Notes under the pieces: model-generated
Databases searched by the model: none
What the model was told of the DNA's origin: nothing
Seen by the model: the letters and a program-made list of their open reading frames with translations, nothing else
DNA from: Streptomyces triticagri
Lineage (GTDB): Bacteria; Actinomycetota; Actinomycetes; Streptomycetales; Streptomycetaceae
NCBI RefSeq assembly: GCF_003429565.1
Contig: NZ_QUAK01000038.1
Coordinates: 62,001-126,000 of the forward strand
Direction: 5' to 3'
Length of the DNA: 64,000 nucleotides
Position numbers and translations under genes: made by a program
Part shown: in pieces, positions 27,157-35,580 of the stretch
Numbering within the stretch: position 1 is the first letter of the stretch
Layout: each line of letters starts with the position of its first letter

Positions 27157-28023
27157 ATGAGCTCCTATCTCCATCCGGCAATACCCGGGGAAGATCCTGC
27201 ACCGGGGAAAGATCGCGCGTCGGGAAAAGATCGCGCACCGGGAAAGGATCCGGTTCGCTCACCGGGCCGGTACCGGCCCATTTCCAGTCACCTGGCGATC
27301 ACTCCACCGGTGAGTGTCGTCATCCCCGCCATGAATGAGGCGGAGAATCTTCCGTACGTCTTCAAGTCACTGCCCGACTGGATCCATGAAGTCGTCCTGG
27401 TCGACGGGAATTCCACCGATGACACGGTCGCCGTGGCCCGCGGACTCCGGCCGGACGTGAAGGTCGTCGAACAGCGCGGCAAGGGCAAAGGGGATGCCCT
27501 GATCGCCGGGTTCGGGGCCTGCACCGGCGAGATCATCGTGATGGTAGACGCGGACGGCTCGGCCGACGGCGAGGAGATCGTCGCCTTCGTCTCGGCCCTG
27601 GTCTCCGGCGCGGACTTCGCCAAGGGCTCCCGTTTCGCCAACGGCGGCGGCACCGACGACATGACTCCGGTCCGCAAGCTCGGCAATTACCTACTGTGTG
27701 CGGTGGTCAATGCCAAGTTCGGCGCCCGGTACACGGATCTCTGCTACGGCTACAACGCGTTCTGGCGGCACTGCCTCGACGAGATCGACCTGGACTGCAC
27801 GGGTTTCGAGGTCGAGACGCTGATGAACATCCGGGTGGCGAAGGCGGGCCTGAAGGTGCAGGAGATCCCGAGCCACGAGTATCTGCGGATCCACGGCGCG
27901 AGCAATCTGCGGGCCGTGCGGGACGGCATCCGGGTGCTCAGGGTGATCCTCGGGGAGAGCGGGGTGCGGCGCACGCGCACCGCCGCCCTTCCCCTCAACA
28001 CCCGTAGAGGAGCAGCGACTTGA
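27157..28023 (+). CDS. Family 2 glycosyltransferase, DPM1-like
   Basis: A 288-residue GT-A enzyme. The nucleotide-sugar site shows VSVVIPAMNEAENLPYV, LVDGNSTDDT and the metal-binding VMVDADGSADG. The later FRFANGGG-like and CYGYNAFWRHC regions resemble polyprenyl-phosphate sugar transferases. No C-terminal membrane span is seen. ATG 27157 is preferred; the N-terminus carries a threefold (A/S)PGKDR-type repeat at about residues 13-28. ATG 26938 is an alternative. The stop overlaps the TTG of the next gene. Confidence 0.88.
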   Translation: MSSYLHPAIPGEDPAPGKDRASGKDRAPGKDPVRSPGRYRPISSHLAITPPVSVVIPAMNEAENLPYVFKSLPDWIHEVVLVDGNSTDDTVAVARGLRPDVKVVEQRGKGKGDALIAGFGACTGEIIVMVDADGSADGEEIVAFVSALVSGADFAKGSRFANGGGTDDMTPVRKLGNYLLCAVVNAKFGARYTDLCYGYNAFWRHCLDEIDLDCTGFEVETLMNIRVAKAGLKVQEIPSHEYLRIHGASNLRAVRDGIRVLRVILGESGVRRTRTAALPLNTRRGAAT

Positions 28024-29075
28024 GCGGCCATGCACCGAACGGCGGACCGGTCGGAGCGGGCGATGTGTCGGTGGTGATCTGTGTGTACACCGAGGAGCGC
28101 TGGGGCGACATCCTGGCCGCGGTCGCCTCGGTGCGGGCGCAGTCGCTCGCCGCCCGCGAGACGCTGCTCGTGGTGGATCACAACCAGGTACTCCTCGAGC
28201 GGCTCAGCGGCGAGTTCAAGGACGACGGGCGGACCGGGGCGGTGCGGGTGCTCGCCAACGCCGGCCCCCGCGGCCTCTCCGCCGGCCGCAACACGGGCAT
28301 CGCCGCGGCCGGCGGCCGGGTCGTCGCCTTCCTTGACGACGACGCTGTCGCGGAGCGGCACTGGCTGCGGTACCTGGCGGAGGGCTACGCCGATCCCCGG
28401 GTGCTCGCGGTGGGCGGCAGGACCGAGCCGATCTGGGCCTCGGGGCGCCGCCCCGACTGGTTCCCCGCCGAGTTCGACTGGGTGGTCGGCTGCAGCTACC
28501 GGGGGCTGCCCGCGGGCCGGGTGCGGGTGCGGAACGTCCTCGGTGGCAACGCCTCGTTCCGCCGCGAGGCCTTCGACCTGGCGGGCGGCTTCGCCACCGG
28601 CATCGGCCGGGACGGCGACCGCCGGCCGCTGGGCTGCGAGGAGACGGAGCTGTGCATCCGGATCACCCGGGCCGATCCCGGCGCGGTGCTCCTGATCGAC
28701 GACCGGGCGGTCATCCACCACCGGGTGCCCGCCGCCCGCGAGCGCTTCGGGTACTTCAGGGCCCGGGCGTACGCGGAGGGCCTGTCCAAGGCCCTGGTGG
28801 CGCGCAGCGTGGGCGCGGCGAAGGGCCTCGAGTCCGAACGCCGTTACACCACAAGGGTGTTGCCCGCCGCGGTGGTCCGCGGGCTCGCGGACGCGGTGCG
28901 CGGACGCCCGGGTGGCGGGGGCCGCGCGGGCGCGGTGCTCGCCGGAGTGGCGGCGGCCGCCGGCGGGTACGTCGTCGGTGGCGTCCGGGCCCGTAGGGGA
29001 GGCGGGTCGTTCTCCGCCCCCCGGCTCACCGGGGACACCGAGGAGAGCGAGGGACGCGAGGGGGCCGCCGCATGA
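28020..29075 (+). CDS. Family 2 glycosyltransferase
   Basis: A 351-residue GT-A glycosyltransferase. Motifs are VSVVICVYTEERWGDI, GLSAGRNTGIAAAGGRVVAFLDDDA (metal-binding DDD) and the acceptor-side GGNASFRREAFDLAGGF with CEETELCIRI (ED-type general base). The TTG start at 28020 overlaps the previous stop (TTGA) and follows AGAGGAG. The downstream deacetylase gene overlaps its stop (ATGA). The donor sugar is unknown; it probably adds residues to the glycan of this locus. Confidence 0.9.
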   Translation: MSGHAPNGGPVGAGDVSVVICVYTEERWGDILAAVASVRAQSLAARETLLVVDHNQVLLERLSGEFKDDGRTGAVRVLANAGPRGLSAGRNTGIAAAGGRVVAFLDDDAVAERHWLRYLAEGYADPRVLAVGGRTEPIWASGRRPDWFPAEFDWVVGCSYRGLPAGRVRVRNVLGGNASFRREAFDLAGGFATGIGRDGDRRPLGCEETELCIRITRADPGAVLLIDDRAVIHHRVPAARERFGYFRARAYAEGLSKALVARSVGAAKGLESERRYTTRVLPAAVVRGLADAVRGRPGGGGRAGAVLAGVAAAAGGYVVGGVRARRGGGSFSAPRLTGDTEESEGREGAAA

Positions 29076-29872
29076 GCACGGACGCCGTGCCGATCCTGAT
29101 GTACCACGCGATCGCCGACGCGCCGGCGCCTGCGACCCGAGCCCTGTCGGTCACCCCTGCCGCCTTCGCCGAACAGCTGGCGGTCCTCGCGGACCGCGGC
29201 TTCACCCCGGTCACCACCGCCGCGCTCGGGGCCGCCTGGCGGTCCGGGGCGCGGCTGCCCCGCCGGCCCGTCCTGATCACCTTCGACGACGGGTACGCGG
29301 GGGTGCACCGCCACGCCCTGCCGGTCCTCGCCCGGCACGGCTTCCCGGCCACCCTGTTCGTGTCCACGGGCTGGATCCGGGGCACGTACGACACGGGTGG
29401 TGCGCTCGACACCATGCTGGACTGGGCGCAGATACGGGAGCTCGCGGCGGCCGGCACGGAGATCGGCGGGCACAGCCACACCCATCCGCAGCTCGACCAA
29501 CTCCCCCACGACGCACTGCGGTTCGAGGTGCAGCGCTGCCGGGACATCGTCGCGGGCGAGCTGGCCGAGGCGCCCGGCTCCTTCGCGTACCCGTACGGGT
29601 ACTCCGACCGAAGGGTGCGGGCCGAGGTCCGCGCGGCGGGCTTCGCCCAGTCGCTTGCGGTGGGCAACGACCTGGCCCGCCGGCGGCAGGGACCGTACGC
29701 CCTGCGCCGGGTGACGGTCCGTCGCACGACCGGCATCGAACAGTTCACCCGGGTCGTGGAGGGACGGGCCGTGGGCCGCGCCTACGCCCGCGACCGGGCG
29801 CTCACCCGCGGGTACGCCGTGCTGCGCAGGGCGAGACAGGCCCGGCGAAGGGCGGCCGGCTCCCGTGACTGA
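29072..29872 (+). CDS. Polysaccharide deacetylase, CE4 (NodB) family
   Basis: A 266-residue CE4 enzyme that removes N- or O-acetyl groups from a glycan. Motif 1 is TFDDG (D72/D73), motif 2 the metal-binding HSHTHPQL, motif 3 FAYPYG. An N-terminal ILMYHAI stretch is typical. There is no clear signal peptide, so it may act in the cytoplasm on a precursor, or leave by another route. It is coupled by overlap to both neighbours in the operon. Confidence 0.92.
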   Translation: MSTDAVPILMYHAIADAPAPATRALSVTPAAFAEQLAVLADRGFTPVTTAALGAAWRSGARLPRRPVLITFDDGYAGVHRHALPVLARHGFPATLFVSTGWIRGTYDTGGALDTMLDWAQIRELAAAGTEIGGHSHTHPQLDQLPHDALRFEVQRCRDIVAGELAEAPGSFAYPYGYSDRRVRAEVRAAGFAQSLAVGNDLARRRQGPYALRRVTVRRTTGIEQFTRVVEGRAVGRAYARDRALTRGYAVLRRARQARRRAAGSRD

Positions 29873-32800
29873 CACGACCGCGGCCCGCGCCACGGAGCAC
29901 CGGCCGCCCGGAGGAGAGCCGCCGGTGCGCCGACGGCTGCACCTGCGGCTGCCCGGCGCGGGCGGCGGCACCGGCGGCACGGGCGGCACCGCCGACAGCA
30001 GTCCGCTGTTCCGCAATGCCTATGCGCTGATGCTCAACACCGGGATCTCCGGAGTGCTCGGGCTCGGCTTCTGGCTGGCCGCCGCCCGGTACTACTCGGA
30101 GTCCGCGGTCGGCCAGGGCTCGGCGGCGATCGCCGCGATGAAGCTGCTCGCCGGCCTGACGGCGCTGACCCTGATGGGTGCGCTCGCCCGCTTCATCCCG
30201 GTCGCGGGCCGGGCCACCGGACGGCTCATCCTGCGGACGTACGGCATGAGTTCCCTGGTCGTCGCGATCGCCGCCGTCGTGTTCCTGGGGACGCTCGACC
30301 TGTGGGGGCCCTCGTACCGCTTCCTGCAGGGGCCGCTCCCGGGTGCGGGCTTCGTGCTCGCGGTGGTGGCCTGGTCGCTGCTCACCCTGCAGGACGGAGT
30401 ACTGACCGGGCTGCGCAGCGCCAAGTGGGTGCCGGTGGGGAATGCGGCGTTCTCCACGGTGAAGCTGCTGCTGCTGGTGGCGCTGGCGGCCGCGGTGCCC
30501 ACCGCGGGCGTCTTCGTCTCCTGGGTGGCGGCGATCGCGGTGTCCGTGCTGCCGCTCGGCTGGCTGGTCTTCCGGCGACTCGTGCCGCGGCATGTGGAGG
30601 CGACGAAGGACATCGCCGATCCGCCCGGTCTGCGGCGGATCGGACGGTTCCTGGCCGGGGACTACACCGGATCCCTGTTCTCGCTGGCGGTCGTCTATCT
30701 GGTGCCGGTGATCGTCGCCGCGCAGGTGAGCTCCGCGGACAACGCGTACTTCTACATCGCGACCACCATCGGCGGGACGGTCAATCTCCTCGCCATCAAC
30801 ATGGGAGCCTCGCTCACCGTCGAGGGCTCCCACGATCCCGCACGGCTCGCGGCCAACTGCCGTGCCGTGCTGCGCCGGATGGCGCGGATCATGCTGCCGG
30901 TGTGCACGGTGATGTTCATCGGCGCGCCCTACATCCTGGGCGTCTTCGGTGCGGGGTATGCGGACGCGGCGACCGGGCTGCTGCGCTGGTTCGCGGTGGG
31001 GGCCGTGCTGCGGGTGGTCATCGAGACGTACTTCGCGGTGCTGCGCGCACAGAGCCGGACCTCCGGGCTCGCCCTTCTGCAGGGGGCGCTGTGTGTGCTC
31101 GTCCTCGGTCTCACGCTGGTCCTGCTGCCCCGGCTGGGTCTGATCGGGGCGGGGATAGCGGAGATCGCCAGTCTCGCGGTGGTGGCGTCGGTGGCCGGGT
31201 TCAAGCTGTTCGCCATGGTCAGATCGGCTCCCCCGTCCGTGCAGGACGCGGCTCCGGTGGCTCCGGACGGCGATCTCGCGGACCTCGGTACGGGGCGTAC
31301 GGCGGACGTACGGAAGCCCGACGACGGGTCCGACGACCGCGGACACCGGCCGAGTTGGGCGCATACTGCACATCCCGCGCACCCTGTGCACCCCGCGCAT
31401 CCCGGGGAAGGGGGCGGGACGGGGGAAACCTCTGGCGCGGAAGCAGAGATGGAGCCAGAAGCAGAAGCAGAAGCAGAAGCAGAAGCAGAAGCAGAAGCAG
31501 CGGCGGAGCCTGAGCCGGCACCCGGAGCCGAACGCGACCACCGCCCCACCTGGGCCCTGCGCCTGCCGCCTCCCGCGCACGCCGAGGCCCGCCCACTCGC
31601 CGCCCCGACCGTCGAATCGCCCGGCGGCAAGGGCGAGTTGGCCGTACTCACCGAAGGCGGAGACGGAGGCTCGGACGTATTCGTCGACACACCGGACCGG
31701 CGCCCGTACCGCCCCTCGTTCCGGCCCCTGACCTCGTCCGCCGGCGCCGTCGCGCCACCTCCGGAAGCGCCGGCCGAGGAGGAGCCCCCGGACGCCGGCC
31801 CGCCCGAAACGCCGACCGCGGCGCCGGGCACCGCCGCCCGAGCCACCGCTCTCTGGCTCCTGCTCGGCGTGGCGCTCGTGCTGTTCTGGGTGCCGGTCCT
31901 GGGCATGGACGAGGCCGATCTGGACGCGATGGGCGGACTGGGTCTGATCTCGGTGCTGCCGGCCGCGACACTCGCAGGCGCCGCACTGTTCATCCTCGTG
32001 TTCGCCTCGCTGCTCTGGCACGAACGGCCGCGCAGGGCCCTGCTGTCGGTGACCCTGCTCGCCACTCTGGTGTCCCTGCACGCGCTGCCGGCCGTACTGG
32101 AGGACGTGCCCCGGTTCGCGACCGCCTGGCAGCACCTGGGCTTCCTCGAGTACATCGACCGGACCGGGACCGCGGTGCCGGATCTGGACGCCCGCTGGAG
32201 CTGGCCCGGCTTCTTCGCGGCGGCCGCCTTCCTGGCCGAGGCCTGCGGGATCTCCGACTTCACGGAGGTCATCCGCTGGTGGCCGGTCGCGATGCAACTC
32301 CTCTACCTGGCCCCGATGTTCCTGCTGCTGCGTGCCGTACGCGCCTCGTGGCGGGCCAAATGGACCGGCGTCTGGATCTTCGTCCTGAGCGGTTGGGTGG
32401 GGCAGGACTACTTCTCCCCGCAGGGCTTCACGTATCTCCTGTATCTCGCCTTCGTGGCGATCCTGCTGGTCTGGTTCCGGGCGCCCCGCATGCTGTGGGG
32501 CGCGCGCCGGCCGGGTGAGGCCGAGGTGCTGCCCGCCGGCCGTGGCACCCGGGTGGCGCTGCTCGGCATCCTGATCGCGCTGTTCGCGGCGTCGGTGCCC
32601 GCGCATCAGCTCACGCCGTTCGTGATGCTGGGCGTGCTCACCGTGCTCGTCCTGGTGGGCCGCAGCGAACTGCGCGGCCTTCCGGTCCTCTGCACGGTCG
32701 TGGTCACCGTGTGGATCGGGTATCTCGCCGAACCGTACTGGTCGGGGCATTTCCAGGAGCTGTTCGGCGGCGTGGGAGGCGTCGGCGGGAACGTCACCTC

Positions 32801-33839
32801 GTCGGTCTCCGGCCGTATCAAGGGCGGCAGTTCCACTCACCAACTCGTGCTCTACGCGCGCGTGGCGCTGGCCGGCGGAGTGATGGCACTCGCCTGTCTC
32901 GGCTGGTGGCGCCGGCGCAGCTACCGCTATGCCGAACGCTCCCTGCTCGTCCTGGCCTTCGTCCCGTTCCTCGGCTTCGGTATGCAGTCGTACGGCGGCG
33001 AGATGGCGCTGCGGGTGTTCATGTTCGCGCTGCCCGGCGCCGCGCTGCTCGCCGGGCTCGCGCTGTTCCCGCGCACGGGCGTCACGGCCGAGGAACGCGA
33101 CCGGGACCGTGTCAGCCTGGCGCCGCTCGCCGCGCTGCTCGCGGGGCTGCTCCTGATCGGCGGCTTCCTGATCGCCCGCTGGGGCAACGAGCCGTTCGAG
33201 CGGGTCAGGACCGGCGAGGTCGCGGCGATGGAGTACGTCTACGCGCAGGCCGATCCGACCGTGCGGCTGCTCTGGATGAGCAACGACACCGTGGACAACG
33301 TCACTCCGGCCCTGCCCTGGGGCAAGCAGGACATGGAGAAGGTCACCTACCTCCCCACACTCGCCCCGCCCGATCCGGTGCTGGTCTCGTCCCTGGTCAA
33401 GGCCCTCAAGGAGGCCGGCCCGCACTCGTATCTGATGGTCAACCGCAGTCAGTCGGTGTATCTGACGATGGACGCAGGCTATCCGCGGAACTGGGAGGGG
33501 CGGCTGCTCGACAGCCTGGACGCACGGCGGGAGTTGACGAAGCCGTACGCGAACGACGACGTCGCCCTGTACACCCTGCGCAAGCAGCCGGACGGCCCGG
33601 TCGAGAAGGCCGATTCGGGGCCGGCCGGGCCACAGGTGACCTGGGCGCCGTGGTCCGTGGTGGGCGCTCTCGCGGCGGTGGCGCTGATCGTGCTGCTCGG
33701 GGTGCGCGAGGTGGTGCGGGTGGCGGCCCCGCCGAGCGTGCGGAGTCTGCAGTGGCTGCAGAGCACGTTCTGGTTCTCGCTGCCGCTGCTCGCGGTGCTC
33801 TTCGCAGCGCTGATCCAGCGCTTCGTGACGATGGCCTGA
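29865..33839 (+). CDS. Giant fusion: Wzx-like flippase plus polytopic glycan-assembly membrane protein
   Basis: A 1,324-residue membrane protein whose GTG 29865 overlaps the deacetylase end. Residues about 45-455 form a MOP-type polysaccharide flippase (PLFRNAYALMLNTGISGVLGLGFWLAAARYYS start, about 12-14 spans). A roughly 200-residue polar linker follows, with an Ala-Glu run from AGAAGC repeats. Residues about 655-1320 form a second block of about 12 spans with external loops (DYFSPQGFTYLLYLAF, VPAHQLTPFVMLGVL) reminiscent of membrane glycosyltransferases or polymerases. The second half has no firm family match from memory. It probably couples export and assembly of the same glycan. Confidence 0.82.
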   Translation: MTDTTAARATEHRPPGGEPPVRRRLHLRLPGAGGGTGGTGGTADSSPLFRNAYALMLNTGISGVLGLGFWLAAARYYSESAVGQGSAAIAAMKLLAGLTALTLMGALARFIPVAGRATGRLILRTYGMSSLVVAIAAVVFLGTLDLWGPSYRFLQGPLPGAGFVLAVVAWSLLTLQDGVLTGLRSAKWVPVGNAAFSTVKLLLLVALAAAVPTAGVFVSWVAAIAVSVLPLGWLVFRRLVPRHVEATKDIADPPGLRRIGRFLAGDYTGSLFSLAVVYLVPVIVAAQVSSADNAYFYIATTIGGTVNLLAINMGASLTVEGSHDPARLAANCRAVLRRMARIMLPVCTVMFIGAPYILGVFGAGYADAATGLLRWFAVGAVLRVVIETYFAVLRAQSRTSGLALLQGALCVLVLGLTLVLLPRLGLIGAGIAEIASLAVVASVAGFKLFAMVRSAPPSVQDAAPVAPDGDLADLGTGRTADVRKPDDGSDDRGHRPSWAHTAHPAHPVHPAHPGEGGGTGETSGAEAEMEPEAEAEAEAEAEAEAAAEPEPAPGAERDHRPTWALRLPPPAHAEARPLAAPTVESPGGKGELAVLTEGGDGGSDVFVDTPDRRPYRPSFRPLTSSAGAVAPPPEAPAEEEPPDAGPPETPTAAPGTAARATALWLLLGVALVLFWVPVLGMDEADLDAMGGLGLISVLPAATLAGAALFILVFASLLWHERPRRALLSVTLLATLVSLHALPAVLEDVPRFATAWQHLGFLEYIDRTGTAVPDLDARWSWPGFFAAAAFLAEACGISDFTEVIRWWPVAMQLLYLAPMFLLLRAVRASWRAKWTGVWIFVLSGWVGQDYFSPQGFTYLLYLAFVAILLVWFRAPRMLWGARRPGEAEVLPAGRGTRVALLGILIALFAASVPAHQLTPFVMLGVLTVLVLVGRSELRGLPVLCTVVVTVWIGYLAEPYWSGHFQELFGGVGGVGGNVTSSVSGRIKGGSSTHQLVLYARVALAGGVMALACLGWWRRRSYRYAERSLLVLAFVPFLGFGMQSYGGEMALRVFMFALPGAALLAGLALFPRTGVTAEERDRDRVSLAPLAALLAGLLLIGGFLIARWGNEPFERVRTGEVAAMEYVYAQADPTVRLLWMSNDTVDNVTPALPWGKQDMEKVTYLPTLAPPDPVLVSSLVKALKEAGPHSYLMVNRSQSVYLTMDAGYPRNWEGRLLDSLDARRELTKPYANDDVALYTLRKQPDGPVEKADSGPAGPQVTWAPWSVVGALAAVALIVLLGVREVVRVAAPPSVRSLQWLQSTFWFSLPLLAVLFAALIQRFVTMA
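31457..31500 (+). repeat. In-frame AGAAGC hexanucleotide repeat in the fusion linker
   Basis: About seven perfect AGAAGC units encode alternating Glu-Ala in the linker between the two membrane halves of the fusion protein. Six-base units keep frame, so slippage would only change linker length. Confidence 0.85.
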
Positions 33840-33847
33840 GACCGGCC

Positions 33848-34501
33848 TCAGCCCCGGGCCGGCTCGGCGAGGAACGCCTCGACCGTGCGGCGGATCCGGT
33901 CCGCCACCAGGTCCGGGTCCGTGTCGCCGGTGCGCAGCGCGGTGTTGGCGGCGAGCAGGACCGCGTCGATCTGGAACGCGGCGAAGGCGGCGTCGAGTTC
34001 GACGATCTCACCGGCGTCCGCGGCGGCGCTCAGCTCGGCGGCCAGGAGGTCGCGCCACTCCTGCCGGCTGCCGAAGAGCGCATCGTGCACCCGTCCGGGC
34101 CGGCTGTCGAAGTCGGCCAGATTCGCCGCCCAGAAGCAGCCGCCGGTGAACAGCGGCTCGCGGGCGTAGTCGATCCAGCGCTCGACCAGGGCGCGCACGC
34201 GTGCCGCGCCCTGCGGTACGCCGGACGCGGGCGCGACGACCGCGTCGTGGAACAGCCTCCGGGCGGCCTCGACCGTGGCGGCCTGCAGCTTCTCCTTCGA
34301 TCCGAAGAGGGTCTGAACGCCGCTCTTGCTGATCGAGAGTTCGGCGGCGAGGCGGCCGAGGCTGAGCCCTTCGAGGCCGTCGAGCGACGCCAGGTCCACG
34401 GCCCGGCGCAGCACCGCCTGACGAGACCGGGCGCCGCGCAGCAGGCGGCCGTCGGTGACCGGCGCAGGAGGTGACTGTTCGGAGGTGCTCATCGCCGTCA
34501 T
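33848..34501 (-). CDS. TetR-family transcriptional regulator
   Basis: A 217-residue regulator. The HTH at about residues 25-70 reads RQAVLRRAVDLASLDGLEGLSLGRLAAELSISKSGVQTLFGSKEKLQ. The C-terminal domain (FTGGCFWAANLADFDSRPGRVHDAL) resembles the TetR_C group of YxaF/LmrA-like members. A 30-bp imperfect palindrome 18 bp upstream of its start, in the gap to the divergent SnoaL-like gene, suggests control of itself and that gene pair. It converges tightly with the fusion gene. Confidence 0.88.
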   Translation of the reverse strand: MTAMSTSEQSPPAPVTDGRLLRGARSRQAVLRRAVDLASLDGLEGLSLGRLAAELSISKSGVQTLFGSKEKLQAATVEAARRLFHDAVVAPASGVPQGAARVRALVERWIDYAREPLFTGGCFWAANLADFDSRPGRVHDALFGSRQEWRDLLAAELSAAADAGEIVELDAAFAAFQIDAVLLAANTALRTGDTDPDLVADRIRRTVEAFLAEPARG

Positions 34502-34518
34502 TCTGCCAGACCCGCGAC

Positions 34519-34548
34519 AAACAATACGTACGGCCGTATGCTTTGTTT
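34519..34548. promoter_or_regulatory. TetR operator candidate, 30-bp imperfect palindrome
   Basis: AAACAA (34519-34524) and TTGTTT (34543-34548) flank a perfect TACGGCCGTA core (34529-34538) with exactly symmetric 4-bp gaps. The site lies between the divergent tetR and SnoaL-like genes. Confidence 0.5.
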
Positions 34549-34602
34549 CTCAGCGGCCTGCACACGGGCGCGCGCACAGATGCCTACGGAGGTGCAGCCA
34601 CA

Positions 34603-35079
34603 GTGGACGAGCAGCAGATGATCGGACTCGCCCGGGAGTTGGCCGAGGCGAAGAGCCGGCAGGACGTGACCGCCGCCCTCGCCCTCTGCCACCCCGAAAT
34701 GACCTTGCAGGCCCCGGCCTTCGGGACCACGGCCCACGGCCACGCGGCGAACGAACGAGCACTGACCTCCTTCTTCCGGACCTTCCCGGACTACGCCGTC
34801 GAGCCGGCCGGCGACGTCGGTCACCATGGCACCCTCGCCTGCTGGGGCACGGCCCGCATGACGCTGACGGGCGCGCGCTTCGGCGAGGCGCCGAACGGCC
34901 TGCGGGCCGAGCTGCCGGTGTTCCTGCACTTCACCTTCCGGGACGGCCTGATCGCGAGCGAACGGTTCTTCTTCGACCTCTCCGAGCTGTGCGCACAGTC
35001 CGGGATCTCCACGGACAAGGCGCGGCACGCCCTGTTCGGCGGGTCCGCGGAGCTCGGCGCCGTCGGGAGCGGGCGATGA
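34603..35079 (+). CDS. SnoaL-like NTF2-fold protein
   Basis: A 158-residue protein with the alpha+beta cone fold of the SnoaL/NTF2 superfamily (ALALCHPEMTLQAPAFGTTAHGHAANERALTSFFRTFPDYAVEPAGDVGHHGTLACWGTARMT pattern). Members are small cyclases, isomerases or ligand binders. GTG 34603 follows GGAGGTG at 34589. It is coupled by ATGA overlap to the DUF3237 gene, so the two probably act on the same small molecule under the divergent TetR regulator. The substrate is unknown. Confidence 0.78.
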   Translation: MDEQQMIGLARELAEAKSRQDVTAALALCHPEMTLQAPAFGTTAHGHAANERALTSFFRTFPDYAVEPAGDVGHHGTLACWGTARMTLTGARFGEAPNGLRAELPVFLHFTFRDGLIASERFFFDLSELCAQSGISTDKARHALFGGSAELGAVGSGR

Positions 35080-35570
35080 GGGATCCACGGGTACGCGACG
35101 ACATCGGCGCGGCCGAGACCTCCCGCCTCCTGGACATGGTCGTCGACCTCGAACCCCAACTGGACTTCGGCAGAGGCCCGTTGGGCCGCCGAGTGTTCTT
35201 CGGCTCCGCCGGGGGCAGCTTCGAGGGTCCGGCGGTGCGGGGGGATGTGCTGCCGGTCGGGGGCGACTGGACGCTCTTCCGGTCCGACGGAGTGATGACC
35301 CTGGACGTCCGCCTCGCCCTGCGCACCCACGACGGCGACCTGCTGCACCTGACGTACGGCGGCCGTCTGGTCACCCCGCCCGAGCAGGCCGGCGATCTCG
35401 CCGATCCCGCCCGCCGCCACCTCGTCGACCCCGCCCGCTACTACTTCCGCACCAACCCGCTCTTCGAGACGGGCTCGACGCGCTACGCCTGGCTCAACGA
35501 CCTCGTGTGTGTGGGCACCGGCTACCTGGTCGAGGGCGGCATCGCCTACCGGGTGGATCAGGTGCGGTGA
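35076..35570 (+). CDS. DUF3237 (UPF0311) domain protein
   Basis: A 164-residue protein of the UPF0311 beta-barrel family. The typical features GRRVFFGSAGGSFEGPAVRGDVLPVGGDWTLFRSDGVMTLDVRLALRTHDGDLLHLTYGG and the ending YFRTNPLFETGSTRYAWLNDLVCVGTG are clear. The biochemical role of the family is not established. The start overlaps the SnoaL-like stop (ATGA). It converges with the GH39-like gene across 10 bp. Confidence 0.85.
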   Translation: MRDPRVRDDIGAAETSRLLDMVVDLEPQLDFGRGPLGRRVFFGSAGGSFEGPAVRGDVLPVGGDWTLFRSDGVMTLDVRLALRTHDGDLLHLTYGGRLVTPPEQAGDLADPARRHLVDPARYYFRTNPLFETGSTRYAWLNDLVCVGTGYLVEGGIAYRVDQVR

Positions 35571-35580
35571 GTGCAGCGGC

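Noticed and set aside
26880..27338. Frames in the gap before the first glycosyltransferase
   Set aside because: Sequence in each frame lacks protein character; only the in-frame extension of the glycosyltransferase is kept as an alternative start.
29802..33425. 1,207-codon minus-strand frame over the flippase fusion
   Set aside because: Gln/Arg/His/Glu-rich repeated composition is typical of an antisense shadow; the plus strand has a start overlapping the upstream gene and membrane topology.
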